Origin: JBKQHQ01 sp052148715
GTDB lineage: Bacteria; Pseudomonadota; Alphaproteobacteria; Rhizobiales; Xanthobacteraceae
Assembly (NCBI GenBank): GCA_052148715.1
Contig: JBKQHQ010000181.1
Coordinates: forward strand, 1 to 37,758
Direction: 5' to 3'
DNA: 37,758 nt
In this document: in pieces, positions 23,313 through 32,198 of the stretch
Position numbering within the stretch: the stretch's first letter is position 1
How the letters are laid out: the number at the start of each line of letters is the position of its first letter
The notes under the pieces: generated by a model
What the model saw: the letters and a program-made list of their open reading frames with translations, nothing else
Database searches by the model: none
Told to the model about the DNA's origin: nothing
Translations under genes and position numbers: made by a program

Positions 23313-24608
23313 ATGGCGAGAAGATCGGGCAGAGCGGATCTGCCTCTGCATGGCGGCCATGTTCCTAAATGGCTGGCGGAGCGCATGACTCGTCTGGGCG
23401 CGGTCATGAGCCAGGCCATCGTGCACCATTACGGACGCGACGAGCTCCTGCACCGCCTTGCCAATCCTTTTTGGTTTCAGTCCTTCGGCGCGGTCATGGG
23501 AATGGACTGGCATTCGTCCGGCATCACGACCAGCGTGATCGGCGCCCTCAAGCGCGGGCTGACACCGTTGCAGAAGGAGCTTGGGATCCACGTTTGCGGT
23601 GGTCGCGGGAAATACTCGCGGCAAACGCCGCAGGAACTGATCACGATCGGCGATCGGATTGGGTTCGACGGCGGGAGGCTCGCGCAAACCAGCCGACTTG
23701 TGGCCAAGGTCGATAGCGCCGCCGTGCAGGACGGATTCGATCTATACCTGCACGGGTTCGTCGTCGCCGATGACGGTCATTGGGCGGTCATCCAACAAGG
23801 CATGAATGGGGGGCGAAAGCAGGCCCGTCGGTATCATTGGCTGTCGGAGGGGCTGACGAGCTTCGTGGATGATCCGCACACCGCGATCGAAGGCGCCGCC
23901 CAGGGGGAGATTGTCAACCTCGCCGACCGTCGTGCCGAGAAGTCGCGCCACGCCCAGCTCGAGCTGCTTTTGTCATTCGGGCCGGACCGAATAACGGCCG
24001 AATTGTCGAAGCTGGAGGCTTCCGACGAGAGGACGGAGCACTCCGCGCAGCCGTTTCTGCCGCATCTGGTCATGCCCGCGCACCACGATGTTCGCTCAAG
24101 CGATGTGATCACGCGGCGGCTCCACGGCAATTTGGCAGCGGCGGCCGAGCGCGGGCCGGCGGATTTTTGCGAGCTTCTGCTCACTCCCGGCGTCGGCGCA
24201 CGGACCGTCCGCGCGCTGGCGATGGTCGCCGAAGTGATGCACGGAGCCCCGTGCCGGTTCACCGATCCAGGCCGATTCTCCCTCGCCCACGGCGGCAAGG
24301 ACCGGCACCCGTTTCCGGTACCGCTCAAGGTCTACGACGAGACGATAAGAGTATTGAAATCGGCCGTCCGACAGGCGAGGCTTGGACGTGATGAAGAGCT
24401 CGGCGCCCTCAAGCGGCTTGACGAGCAGGCCCGAACCCTCGAGCGTCATGCGGCTGGCCCCTCCGTTGAAGACCTGATCGTCGAAGAGCGGCAGCGCTCG
24501 CACGCCTATGGCGGACGGTCCGTCTTCGGATGGGAGCCATCGAGCGAGGAGACGACGGACGCGAATCGGTGGGCAACCGGTCCCGCCGAGATGCGCGGCT
24601 CTCGATGA
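23313..24608 (+). CDS. DUF763 domain protein
   Basis: The 431-residue protein is of the DUF763 family, found in bacteria and archaea without an assigned role. Typical segments are GRADLPLHGGHVPKWLAERM, ANPFWFQSFGAVMGMDWHSSGITTSVIGALKRGL, HVCGGRGKYSRQTPQEL, DLYLHGFVVADDGHWAVIQQGMN and RYHWLSEG in pieces. At about 285-305 LLLTPGVGARTVRALAMVAEVMHG has the shape of a helix-hairpin-helix, which suggests contact with DNA or RNA. The C-terminal 90 residues are charged and coiled. Start ATG 23313 follows GGTGGA at a fair distance. It stands alone, divergent from the amidohydrolase operon. Confidence 0.92.
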   Translation: MARRSGRADLPLHGGHVPKWLAERMTRLGAVMSQAIVHHYGRDELLHRLANPFWFQSFGAVMGMDWHSSGITTSVIGALKRGLTPLQKELGIHVCGGRGKYSRQTPQELITIGDRIGFDGGRLAQTSRLVAKVDSAAVQDGFDLYLHGFVVADDGHWAVIQQGMNGGRKQARRYHWLSEGLTSFVDDPHTAIEGAAQGEIVNLADRRAEKSRHAQLELLLSFGPDRITAELSKLEASDERTEHSAQPFLPHLVMPAHHDVRSSDVITRRLHGNLAAAAERGPADFCELLLTPGVGARTVRALAMVAEVMHGAPCRFTDPGRFSLAHGGKDRHPFPVPLKVYDETIRVLKSAVRQARLGRDEELGALKRLDEQARTLERHAAGPSVEDLIVEERQRSHAYGGRSVFGWEPSSEETTDANRWATGPAEMRGSR

Positions 24609-24690
24609 ATCCGCTACATGCGCTGGTGTGCTAATGCGGCTCGACTTTCATGTCGCGGCGAACGTATTCTGACTTTGGTCTAAGCGCGTC

Positions 24691-26499
24691 ATGGGCCTGC
24701 TGAGCTTCTTTCGCCTCTACGGACGCGTGCTCGAGCTTCTGGGATCCGAGCGACGGCTCGGCTGGTTCCTGGCAACCGGCAATGTGGCCCTCGCCGCCAC
24801 CCAGTTTGCGGAACCGGTTCTCTTTGGTCGGGTCATCGATACGCTCACCAGCGCGCAGATCCGCAACGCCTCGCCCGATTGGCCGGTCCTGTCGATGTTG
24901 TTGCTCGCCTGGGCGGGGTTCGGAATTTTTACCATGCTGTGCGGCACGCTCGTGGCGCTCTATGCCGATCGTCTCGCCCACAGCCGCCGGCAAGCTGTCC
25001 TGACCAGCTATTTCGAGCATGTTTTGCAGCTGCCGCTCGCCTTTCACGGCGTCCAGCATTCCGGCCGCCTGATGAAGATCATGCTGCAGGGCACCGATGC
25101 CTTGTGGGGACTTTGGCTCGCTTTCTTCCGTGAGCATTTGGCCGCTTTCGTATCGCTGCTCGTGCTGTTGCCGCTGTCGCTGCTGATCAATTGGCGGTTG
25201 GGGCTGCTGTTGATCGCACTTGCCGGGCTGTTTGCCGTGCTCACCACCTTCGTGATCCGCAAGACCGAGACCCTGCAGCGCTCCGTCGAGGGGCACTACT
25301 CCGATCTTGCCGAACGGGCGGCCGACACGCTCGGCAACATCGCCCTGGTGCAGAGCTTTACCCGGATCGAGACCGAGGTGCAGGCTCTGCGTCAGGTTGC
25401 CGAGCGATTGCTCGCCGCCCAGTTTCCGGTGCTCTCCTGGTGGGCCATTGTCGCGGTGTTCACCCGCGCGTCGACCACCTTCACGCTGCTCGCGCTGATC
25501 ATTTTAGGCACTTGGCTCAATGCCCAGCACCTCGCGTCCATCGGCGAGATCGTGGCCTTCATGAGCTTGGCCGGGATGGTGATCTTCCGTCTCGATCAGG
25601 CGGTCAACTTCTCCGCCCGCACCGTCATGGACGCGGCGCGGCTGCGCGAATTCTTCGCCGTGCTCGACACCAATCCCGCCCTGCGCGACAAGCCGGACGC
25701 GGTCGATCCCGGCCGCCTGACCGGTCTCGTCGAATTCGAGCACGTCTCGTTTGCCTACGACGGCCGGATGCCGGCCGTCGTAGACTTGAATCTAAGAGCG
25801 TTGCCGGGGGAGACCGTCGCCCTTGTGGGGGCGACGGGGGCCGGCAAGTCGACGGCGTTGGCGCTGCTGCATCGGGCCTTCGATCCGCAAGCAGGTGTGA
25901 TCCGGATCGACGGTATCGATATTCGCGACATGAAGCTCGGCGCGCTCCGCCGCAATATCGGGGTGGTGTTTCAGGAGACGCTGCTGTTCAACCGCTCGAT
26001 TGCGGAGAACCTGCGCGTCGGCAAATCCGATGCGACCGAGGAGCAGATGCGGACGGCGGCTGCGCGGGCCCAGGCGCTCGATTTCATCGAGCGCGCCGGC
26101 GGACGCTTCGACGATCGGGTGGGCGAGCGGGGCCGGCTGTTGTCCGGCGGCGAGCGCCAGCGCCTGTCGATCGCCCGGGCGCTCCTGAAGGACCCGCCGA
26201 TCCTGATTCTCGACGAGGCAACGAGTGCGCTTGACGCGTTGACCGAGTCGAAGGTCTTTGCCGCGCTGGATGAGGTGATGAAGAACCGCACGACCTTCGT
26301 CATCGCCCACCGCCTGTCGACCATTCGCAGCGCCACCCGCATTCTGGTGTTCGACAAGGGCCGCATCGTCGAGACTGGAACTTTTGGCGAGCTCCTGAAA
26401 CTCGGCGGCCGTTTTGCCGAGCTTGCGCACACGCAGTTCACGGGTGTTGAACCCAGCAACCCGAATGCCGCCGGAGCTCAATTGCCGGCGCCGAGCTAA
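24691..26499 (+). CDS. ndvA: Glucan ABC exporter, NdvA/ChvA type
   Basis: The 602-residue half-transporter joins a six-helix membrane domain (about 1-320) to an ATPase. Walker A is GATGAGKS near 383-390, the signature LSGGERQRLSIARA near 486-499, Walker B ILILDEATSALD just after, and the switch histidine is in VIAHRLS. The N-terminal LLSFFRLYGRVLELLGSERRLGWFLATGNVALAATQFAEPVLFGRVIDTL is the pattern of NdvA/ChvA, which moves cyclic beta-1,2-glucan to the periplasm. The large cyclic-glucan synthase NdvB is not in the window; an MdoH-type synthase lies 2 kb away instead. No clear ribosome binding site precedes the ATG. Assignment to the glucan subfamily is by overall pattern. Confidence 0.9.
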   Translation: MGLLSFFRLYGRVLELLGSERRLGWFLATGNVALAATQFAEPVLFGRVIDTLTSAQIRNASPDWPVLSMLLLAWAGFGIFTMLCGTLVALYADRLAHSRRQAVLTSYFEHVLQLPLAFHGVQHSGRLMKIMLQGTDALWGLWLAFFREHLAAFVSLLVLLPLSLLINWRLGLLLIALAGLFAVLTTFVIRKTETLQRSVEGHYSDLAERAADTLGNIALVQSFTRIETEVQALRQVAERLLAAQFPVLSWWAIVAVFTRASTTFTLLALIILGTWLNAQHLASIGEIVAFMSLAGMVIFRLDQAVNFSARTVMDAARLREFFAVLDTNPALRDKPDAVDPGRLTGLVEFEHVSFAYDGRMPAVVDLNLRALPGETVALVGATGAGKSTALALLHRAFDPQAGVIRIDGIDIRDMKLGALRRNIGVVFQETLLFNRSIAENLRVGKSDATEEQMRTAAARAQALDFIERAGGRFDDRVGERGRLLSGGERQRLSIARALLKDPPILILDEATSALDALTESKVFAALDEVMKNRTTFVIAHRLSTIRSATRILVFDKGRIVETGTFGELLKLGGRFAELAHTQFTGVEPSNPNAAGAQLPAPS

Positions 26500-26529
26500 A
26501 ACAGTACTCGCTGCGTTTGCTCAACCTTC

Positions 26530-26698
26530 GTAGGGTGGGCAAAGGCGGCCGGAGACGTGAGGGTATCAGCACGGCGCGCGTTCCGCCGTGCCCACGCGTT
26601 AAGTCATGTGTTGCTTTCGCGAGCCCTACCGCGTGGGCACGGCGGACCCCGCGCGGTGCATCAAATCGAAACTTAGGGGCCGCCTTTGCCCACCCTAC
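26530..26698. repeat. Nested inverted-repeat element (169 bp)
   Basis: Outer arms of 21 bases (GTAGGGTGGGCAAAGG... at 26530-26550 and ...CCTTTGCCCACCCTAC at 26678-26698) are perfect reverse complements. Inner arms of 17 bases (TCCGCCGTGCCCACGCG at 26582-26598, CGCGTGGGCACGGCGGA at 26630-26646) are also perfect. No gene fits inside. Similar elements are widespread between genes in Bradyrhizobium-like genomes and may be non-autonomous mobile units or RNA stabilisers. It separates ndvA from the convergent hypothetical gene. Confidence 0.85.
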
Positions 26699-26717
26699 AG
26701 GTGCGCCCCGACCAAAA

Positions 26718-27137
26718 TCAGCTGCGGCGGTAGGGGTAGCAGCGGTCCGGATCGAGCGTGATGCCGAAATGCTCGCCGAGCGCGCGAATGGCGTCGCCGT
26801 GCTCCGGGAAAGGATCGCCGTTCGCCGGCCCGACGACGATGGGCTTGACCGCGCCCTTTGTTCCCTCCGGCGGCAGCATCGCAGTGGCCAGCGTCTTGCC
26901 CTCGCCATCGCGCAGCGTCAGAAAAATCGGCATGACGTGCTTGACGTGCGCCTTCAGCCCGATGTCCTGCTCGATAAACGATCCGGTCGGCACGTAGGAT
27001 TTGACGGCCTGCTCCTGCGCCTGGCGAAAATGTTTTTCGACGGCGTGGTTCATGGCCTGGGATTCGCGCGCGGCCTCCCCCTCGGTTTCGATCCGGAACC
27101 AAGTCTGGTTCGCTGGCGCGTCGCATACGTATTGCAT
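26718..27137 (-). CDS. Conserved hypothetical protein
   Basis: The 139-residue soluble protein begins MQYVCDAPANQTWFRIETEGEAA. It continues with a helix rich in charged residues (MNHAVEKHFRQAQEQAVKSYVP), a strand-rich part (HVMPIFLTLRDGEGKTLATAMLPP) and PIVVGPANGDPFPEHGDAIRALGEHFGITLDPDRCYPYRR. It has no signal peptide and no membrane segment. I do not recognise a named domain. The start at 27137 is the first ATG that removes a low-complexity leader; its ribosome binding site is weak. It lies 107 bases downstream of the GT-C-like gene on the same strand. Confidence 0.75.
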   Translation of the reverse strand: MQYVCDAPANQTWFRIETEGEAARESQAMNHAVEKHFRQAQEQAVKSYVPTGSFIEQDIGLKAHVKHVMPIFLTLRDGEGKTLATAMLPPEGTKGAVKPIVVGPANGDPFPEHGDAIRALGEHFGITLDPDRCYPYRRS

Positions 27138-27244
27138 GACAGCTAGCCCATCAAACTTTCCAATCGCCGACAACCCGGTATGGAGCCCAGACGCAGCGAA
27201 GCGAATCGGTGGACGGATTGTATGTGGGGTGCGGCGCCGACGCG

Positions 27245-28582
27245 TCAACCACGTCGTAGCGTCTGTTTCAGCGCCTTCGGCGTCGCTGCGGCGACGGTGC
27301 CGGTGAGGCCGGCCAGCACCGACCACAGGGCATAGCGAGCATCAGCGGCAACGCCGACGGCGAGGAAAGTCATGACATAGACGATGGCCGAGCCACACGC
27401 GGCGAGGGCGAAGGCGCCGCTCTTCGTGTCGCGCCGCCGCCAAGCGACGATACAGACGGCGACGCAGAGCAGAAGCCAACTGCCGGAGCGCAACAGCGGG
27501 GTCGGCTTGAGCCAAGCATCCACTGTTTTCAATGCCTCGAAGGCCGGCCTATCGGCAAACACCGGTCGGGTGGGATCGTCGAGGTCCTGCGTCCACAGGG
27601 TTCGGTTAGCGCCGGCGAGAAATGTCGCCATGAACGCGAGGCGGTGTTGCAGGTAGGCGGCCGGATGCAGGACGAGCGCGCGGCGCCACGCATCGACCAG
27701 GACCGGCGAGCCGAAGATTTTTGCGCCTTCCAGGCGCGCCATGACAAAGCGGCAAGGCTCCCTTGTCCAATAGACGTCCCAAAGCTCCGGGTTGTAGCAA
27801 TGGTCCGTGACCAGCACCGTCTGCTCCGGCGTGAAGGCGACCGGGAACTGGTTCTGCCTGGCGAAATGCGTGATGCCGCCCAGGTCGAACACCAGGATCG
27901 AATGCAGCGGGTTCTGCCGCATCGCGTTGAACACGCCATAGTACGTGACTTGAACGAGCGCGAAGAACCCGACGACCGCCGGAACATAGGCCAGCGCCAA
28001 AAACTTCCAGCGCAATCGCGACGGCGAAAGAATGTAGGCGCCGACGATCGGCACCGCGAGCAGCGCGTTCGGTCTTAGCAGCAGCCCGAGGACGAGGAGA
28101 GCGAGCGCCAGCGCCTGCAACGGCGCGCGCACGCGGGTGGCCTGCGGCGCGGCAGCGTAAGCAAGCGCGGCCGACAGCAGCCAAACATCGGCAAACAGAA
28201 CGTCGCGCCAAATGATGCCGACGAATTCGAAGGCCGGCGGCGCGAGCGCGAGCAGCGGTAAGGCCGCGGCGAGACGGCCTGAATAAGGCGCGGTGCTGAA
28301 CGCAAGCACGGCGAATGCGAGCCAATAGAGCGCCGCGATTAGGAGAAACATGCTGGCCGAGCCCGGCGCGACCGGATCGATCAATGCCCATACCGCGGTC
28401 ATGGCAGGGGATTGCCAATCGCCGACGCGGCCCTCGGCGATGGCGCTGTAAACATAGCGGGCGTCGTAAGTCATGATGCCGGGATAGAAAACGAACAGAG
28501 TCAAGCCGAATCCGGCAACGAGCAACAGCGCGATCAAAAAATTCACGAGCCATCGCGGCGGCACGTCACGCCATGACGGCAT
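27245..28582 (-). CDS. Polytopic membrane protein, GT-C glycosyltransferase-like
   Basis: The 445-residue protein has about ten hydrophobic segments. The first extra-cytoplasmic loop carries YPGIMTYDARYVYSAIAEGRVGDWQSPAMTAVW, with an acidic pair just after the first helix, as in lipid-sugar-using GT-C glycosyltransferases. Late loops contain HCYNPELWDVYW and RLEGAKIFGSPVLVDAWRRALVLHP. The family is not identified with certainty. Its ATG lies inside the end of the MdoH-FkbM gene (17-base overlap), so it is translationally coupled. It probably adds a lipid-carried substituent or sugar to the same glycan; that role is inference. Confidence 0.8.
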   Translation of the reverse strand: MPSWRDVPPRWLVNFLIALLLVAGFGLTLFVFYPGIMTYDARYVYSAIAEGRVGDWQSPAMTAVWALIDPVAPGSASMFLLIAALYWLAFAVLAFSTAPYSGRLAAALPLLALAPPAFEFVGIIWRDVLFADVWLLSAALAYAAAPQATRVRAPLQALALALLVLGLLLRPNALLAVPIVGAYILSPSRLRWKFLALAYVPAVVGFFALVQVTYYGVFNAMRQNPLHSILVFDLGGITHFARQNQFPVAFTPEQTVLVTDHCYNPELWDVYWTREPCRFVMARLEGAKIFGSPVLVDAWRRALVLHPAAYLQHRLAFMATFLAGANRTLWTQDLDDPTRPVFADRPAFEALKTVDAWLKPTPLLRSGSWLLLCVAVCIVAWRRRDTKSGAFALAACGSAIVYVMTFLAVGVAADARYALWSVLAGLTGTVAAATPKALKQTLRRG

Positions 28583-31103
28583 AAATGTCTCCGGAATTGG
28601 CCTCCTCGGGCAGTTCTTGGAGCCAGCGCCGGATCGCATCCGCGGGCTGCCAGTCGCCATGGACAAAAATCTGACTTTCGCCGAGCGCGGCGTCGAAGCG
28701 CGCGTAGCCGAGCGCGACGCAGCGATCGAGGCAGGCGAGCGCCGTGTCGCGCTGGATGGTGGTGAACTCGAACGAGAGCGCCGCGACCGGGCGGGCGAGG
28801 CCGGCGAGTACCTCGGCTTCCAGGCCCTCGACGTCGATCTTGATGAAGCTCGGCATGCCCTGGCGAGCGATCAATTCATCGAGCGTCGTCATCGGCACGC
28901 AGACGTTTTTTCCCCACACCTCGCCTTGCCAACCACGCGCGTCGCGCGCCGCGCGCACGAATGCGTGCGAAACGGTCGATACGGTCGGATTGTCGAGATT
29001 GAGCTGCAGCATGACGTTTCCGGCGCCGGCGCCGACCGCCACGGGCTCGATCACGACGGACCGGTCGCGGCCGTAGAGAATTTTCAGCGTCTTGAGCAGA
29101 GCGGGCTGCGGCTCGACGGCGACGACCCGCGCGCCCAAACGGCGGAAAGCGGCAACGCGATCGCCTACATGGGCGCCGATATCGAACACGAGATCGCCCC
29201 GCTGCACGAAGCGACCATAGAGACGGTCCATGCCGGCGCGCCGCCGTCGATCCCCGTAATAGATGCGCAGGGACCGCACGACACCGAGCGCGGTCCGCAG
29301 GCGCTCGCTCACGGTCGCCCGTGATGCCGCGGGTGCAAGCGCCGCAAGCGCCAGCGCACGGAGTTCTTCTGGCGGCGCAGTCTCCTCGGGAAGGCGGCCG
29401 AGACCGGTCCGCGTCAAGGCCATCCCGAGGGAAGCCGAAGACGTCGCAACGGCAAACGGAACGGACAGCACAAGCCCGGTCGCCAACAGCAAGGCGTAGG
29501 GAATGGCGGACGGTGCCGCCACGGCCAGCAACGCGATCACCGCCAGCCCGAGCAGCGTCTGCGGCCAAAGCCTCGCAAGCGCGAGTGAAAAGGGCACGGT
29601 GTGATCATGGCGCGCCTGTACGCTCCAGCCGATGGTGCGGCCGAGCAGGAGGCCTAATAGAAACACCGTGTGGCTGAACCACATGATCGGCAACAGCAGC
29701 AGCGAGAAAACCATCTCCGCCGTGATGCCGGCGAGAAAAAGCGTCGGCCGGCCGAAGGCGCGGCGCAAATCCGGCCGCATCAACACGTCGATCGCGGTCG
29801 CGATCTTTGGGAAGAACCACATCGGAAGCACGATGGCGAGCAGCGCGGTCCCGAGATCGGGGCGAATGAAGGCAGCAGGCGCCTCCGCGCGCGCAACGCC
29901 CAGCGTGCCGAACACCAGAAGTCCGATCCAGGCCGGCGAGCCGATGAACATCAGCATCGCAAAGACGAGCTGATAGACGCTGACGGCCTTGAGCCCCGGG
30001 ATCGTCAGGCAGCGCCAGTATTGCATGTTGCCCTGGCACCACCGCAGGTCCCGGCGAATGAACTCGATGAGGGTCGGCGGGTTCTCCTCGAAGCCTAAAT
30101 CCTCCTGCGGCAGCACCCGCACCTCATAGCCGGCGCGGCGCATCAGCACGGCCTCGATCTGATCGTGGCTGAGGATCGGGCCGCCGAGCGGTCCGTCCTC
30201 GGCCAAGGAGGGGAGCTCGCAATGCGCCGCGAACGGCGCGAGGCGCAAGGCCGCATTGTGCCCCCAATAAGGACCGCAATCGGCTTGCCACCATGCTCCG
30301 CCGATCGTGAAGGAGCGTAGCCCGAGCCGCATGCCGAACTGAAAGAGTCGCGCAAAAGCGCTGGTGGAAGGCAGGCCGACGACGAGGCCCTGCAGGATGC
30401 CGAGCCGTGGATTGGCCTGCATGATGCGAACGAGGCGCAAGACTGCGTCGGCGGTGATGAGGCTATCGGCGTCAAGGGTGATCGCGAGCTCATGGTCGCG
30501 GCCCCAGCGTTCGCAGAAATCGCGAATGTTGCCGGCCTTGAAGCCGGTATTGGTGGTGCGCCGGCGGTAGGTGATGGCGACGCGACCGCGCCACGCGGCG
30601 GCAAGCGCGGCAAAGCGATGGCTCTCGGCGAATGCGGTCTCAGCGTCGTCGGTGTCGCTGAGGATATAGACATGGAAGTGGTCCGCCATGCCGGCACGAA
30701 AAAGTCCGTCCAGCAGGGGCTCAAGATTGCGGATCACCCGCTCCAGCACCTCGTTGCGGATGCAGAGGAGTATCGCCGTCGACACGGTCACCGGCTGATC
30801 GTTGCGCACGCCCGCCGCCATCGGAATGACCGCCGCGATCGGGTCCGCGGCGAAACGCATGATGATGAGACCGATCATCGCGTTCCAGAAGCAGATGACG
30901 GTCCAGGGCAGCGTCAGCGCGAAGCAGAGAAGGATAAGCGCGTCGACGACATCAAGACCGCGCGGTGACAGCGCCTGCGCAGCAAGCCAAAGAAGGACCA
31001 TCATTGTCGCCGCGACCAGGGCGGCGACAAGAGCGCGGCGCCAAGCCAAGGATGGTGCAGCGGCGGCGAAGGTCGCGGTGCTTGCCGTCGGGCCGTCGAG
31101 CAT
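28566..31103 (-). CDS. MdoH/OpgH-type glucosyltransferase fused to FkbM methyltransferase
   Basis: The 845-residue protein has two parts. Residues about 15-560 match OpgH: membrane helices flank a GT2 core with SDTDD (149-153), TLDADS (209-214), EDGPLGGPILSHDQIEA and the acceptor motif RRDLRWCQGN (350-359). This part uses UDP-glucose to make periplasmic glucan backbones. Residues about 600-845 are an FkbM-type methyltransferase with SAM motif VFDIGAHVGD (639-648), VVAVEPQP and FIKIDVEGLE (753-762). I see no frameshift at the junction. The ATG at 31103 is chosen; a TTG 24 codons upstream lies only 15 bases from the divergent gene. It heads an operon with the GT-C-like gene. The fusion implies glucan O-methylation. 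Confidence 0.9.
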   Translation of the reverse strand: MLDGPTASTATFAAAAPSLAWRRALVAALVAATMMVLLWLAAQALSPRGLDVVDALILLCFALTLPWTVICFWNAMIGLIIMRFAADPIAAVIPMAAGVRNDQPVTVSTAILLCIRNEVLERVIRNLEPLLDGLFRAGMADHFHVYILSDTDDAETAFAESHRFAALAAAWRGRVAITYRRRTTNTGFKAGNIRDFCERWGRDHELAITLDADSLITADAVLRLVRIMQANPRLGILQGLVVGLPSTSAFARLFQFGMRLGLRSFTIGGAWWQADCGPYWGHNAALRLAPFAAHCELPSLAEDGPLGGPILSHDQIEAVLMRRAGYEVRVLPQEDLGFEENPPTLIEFIRRDLRWCQGNMQYWRCLTIPGLKAVSVYQLVFAMLMFIGSPAWIGLLVFGTLGVARAEAPAAFIRPDLGTALLAIVLPMWFFPKIATAIDVLMRPDLRRAFGRPTLFLAGITAEMVFSLLLLPIMWFSHTVFLLGLLLGRTIGWSVQARHDHTVPFSLALARLWPQTLLGLAVIALLAVAAPSAIPYALLLATGLVLSVPFAVATSSASLGMALTRTGLGRLPEETAPPEELRALALAALAPAASRATVSERLRTALGVVRSLRIYYGDRRRRAGMDRLYGRFVQRGDLVFDIGAHVGDRVAAFRRLGARVVAVEPQPALLKTLKILYGRDRSVVIEPVAVGAGAGNVMLQLNLDNPTVSTVSHAFVRAARDARGWQGEVWGKNVCVPMTTLDELIARQGMPSFIKIDVEGLEAEVLAGLARPVAALSFEFTTIQRDTALACLDRCVALGYARFDAALGESQIFVHGDWQPADAIRRWLQELPEEANSGDIYAVMA

Positions 31104-31190
31104 TCCCCCGCCCTTCCTCCCCTTTTTGGCCCGCGCACGATATAGCGGAGAGGCAATTGCCAAGTCCAACTGCAAAGTCTGATCGAGCAG

Positions 31191-32180
31191 ATGAACACGC
31201 AGGCGCTTTGGTATGTCGGCCCCGGCCGCGCTGAAATCCGCAGCGAGCCGCTGGGCGAGCCTGCGGCCGGCGAGGTTCGCGTCCGGGCCCTTTACGGTGC
31301 GATCAGCCGCGGCACCGAAAGTCTGGTGCTGGCCGGCCGCGTTCCTGAAAGTGAGTTCGAGCGCATGCGCGCCCCGTTCACGGGCGGTGCTTTTCCGTTT
31401 CCGGTCAAATACGGCTATGCCACCGTCGGACGGGTCGAAAGCGGTTCCGCCGCATTACACGGCCGCGCTGTCTTTGCGCTCTATCCGCATCAGTGCGTCT
31501 TCAACCTGGCCGCCGAGGCGGTCGTGCCGATCCCCGACGGCGTGCCGCCGGCACGCGCGGTACTCGCCGCCAACATGGAGACCGCGCTCAATGCGGTGTG
31601 GGATGCGGCGCCAGCGCCCGCCGACCGCATCGCAGTTGTCGGCGGAGGCGTTTTGGGCGCACTGGTCGCGTGGCTCTGCGGCCAGCTTCCCGGCGCCGCG
31701 GTGACGCTCGTTGATGTCGAACCCTCCCGCGTCCGCCTCGCCCGCACCCTCGGCGTCGACTTCGCCGCGCCTGATTCCGCGCCGCACGACTGCGACCTCG
31801 TCATCCATGCCAGCGGGACCGCCGCGGGTCTTGCCAATGCACTGAGCCTCGCGGGCGGCGAGGCGACCGTGTTGGAGCTCAGCTGGTACGGAACCGGCGA
31901 GGTCGCGATCCCGCTCGGCGGCGCCTTCCATAGTCGCCGCCTAAAACTCGTCTCCAGCCAAGTCGGCCGCGTCGCGCCCTCGCATCGCGCCCGCTGGACG
32001 CCGCAGCGCCGGCTCACCGCGGCGGTGCACCTGCTCGCCGATCCGCGACTCGATGCGCTGATCGCTCCCGCCGTTGCCTTTCACGACTTGCCCGCTCGGC
32101 TCCCCGCCATCCTGGCTCCGCAGAGCCGGGTGCTTTGCCAGCTCATCACCTATCCCGCCGCGGCTGATACCGCGGGCTGA
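31191..32180 (+). CDS. Zinc-type alcohol dehydrogenase superfamily oxidoreductase
   Basis: This is a 329-residue medium-chain dehydrogenase/reductase. The N-terminal catalytic fold has VRVRALYGAISRGTESLVLAGRVP where metal enzymes have a cysteine. The 'ISRGTE' form is shared with BchC-like members, and the structural-zinc cysteine cluster is missing. The nucleotide-binding part has VVGGGVLGALVAWL and VTLVDVEPSRVRLARTLGVD. It probably oxidises or reduces a carbonyl on a sugar or pterin side chain using NAD(P). The next gene starts 18 bases after its stop, and a third overlaps that one, so three genes form an operon. It is divergent from the MdoH-FkbM gene (87 bases). Confidence 0.88.
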   Translation: MNTQALWYVGPGRAEIRSEPLGEPAAGEVRVRALYGAISRGTESLVLAGRVPESEFERMRAPFTGGAFPFPVKYGYATVGRVESGSAALHGRAVFALYPHQCVFNLAAEAVVPIPDGVPPARAVLAANMETALNAVWDAAPAPADRIAVVGGGVLGALVAWLCGQLPGAAVTLVDVEPSRVRLARTLGVDFAAPDSAPHDCDLVIHASGTAAGLANALSLAGGEATVLELSWYGTGEVAIPLGGAFHSRRLKLVSSQVGRVAPSHRARWTPQRRLTAAVHLLADPRLDALIAPAVAFHDLPARLPAILAPQSRVLCQLITYPAAADTAG

Positions 32181-32198
32181 TCCTGATGGAGGTTCCTG

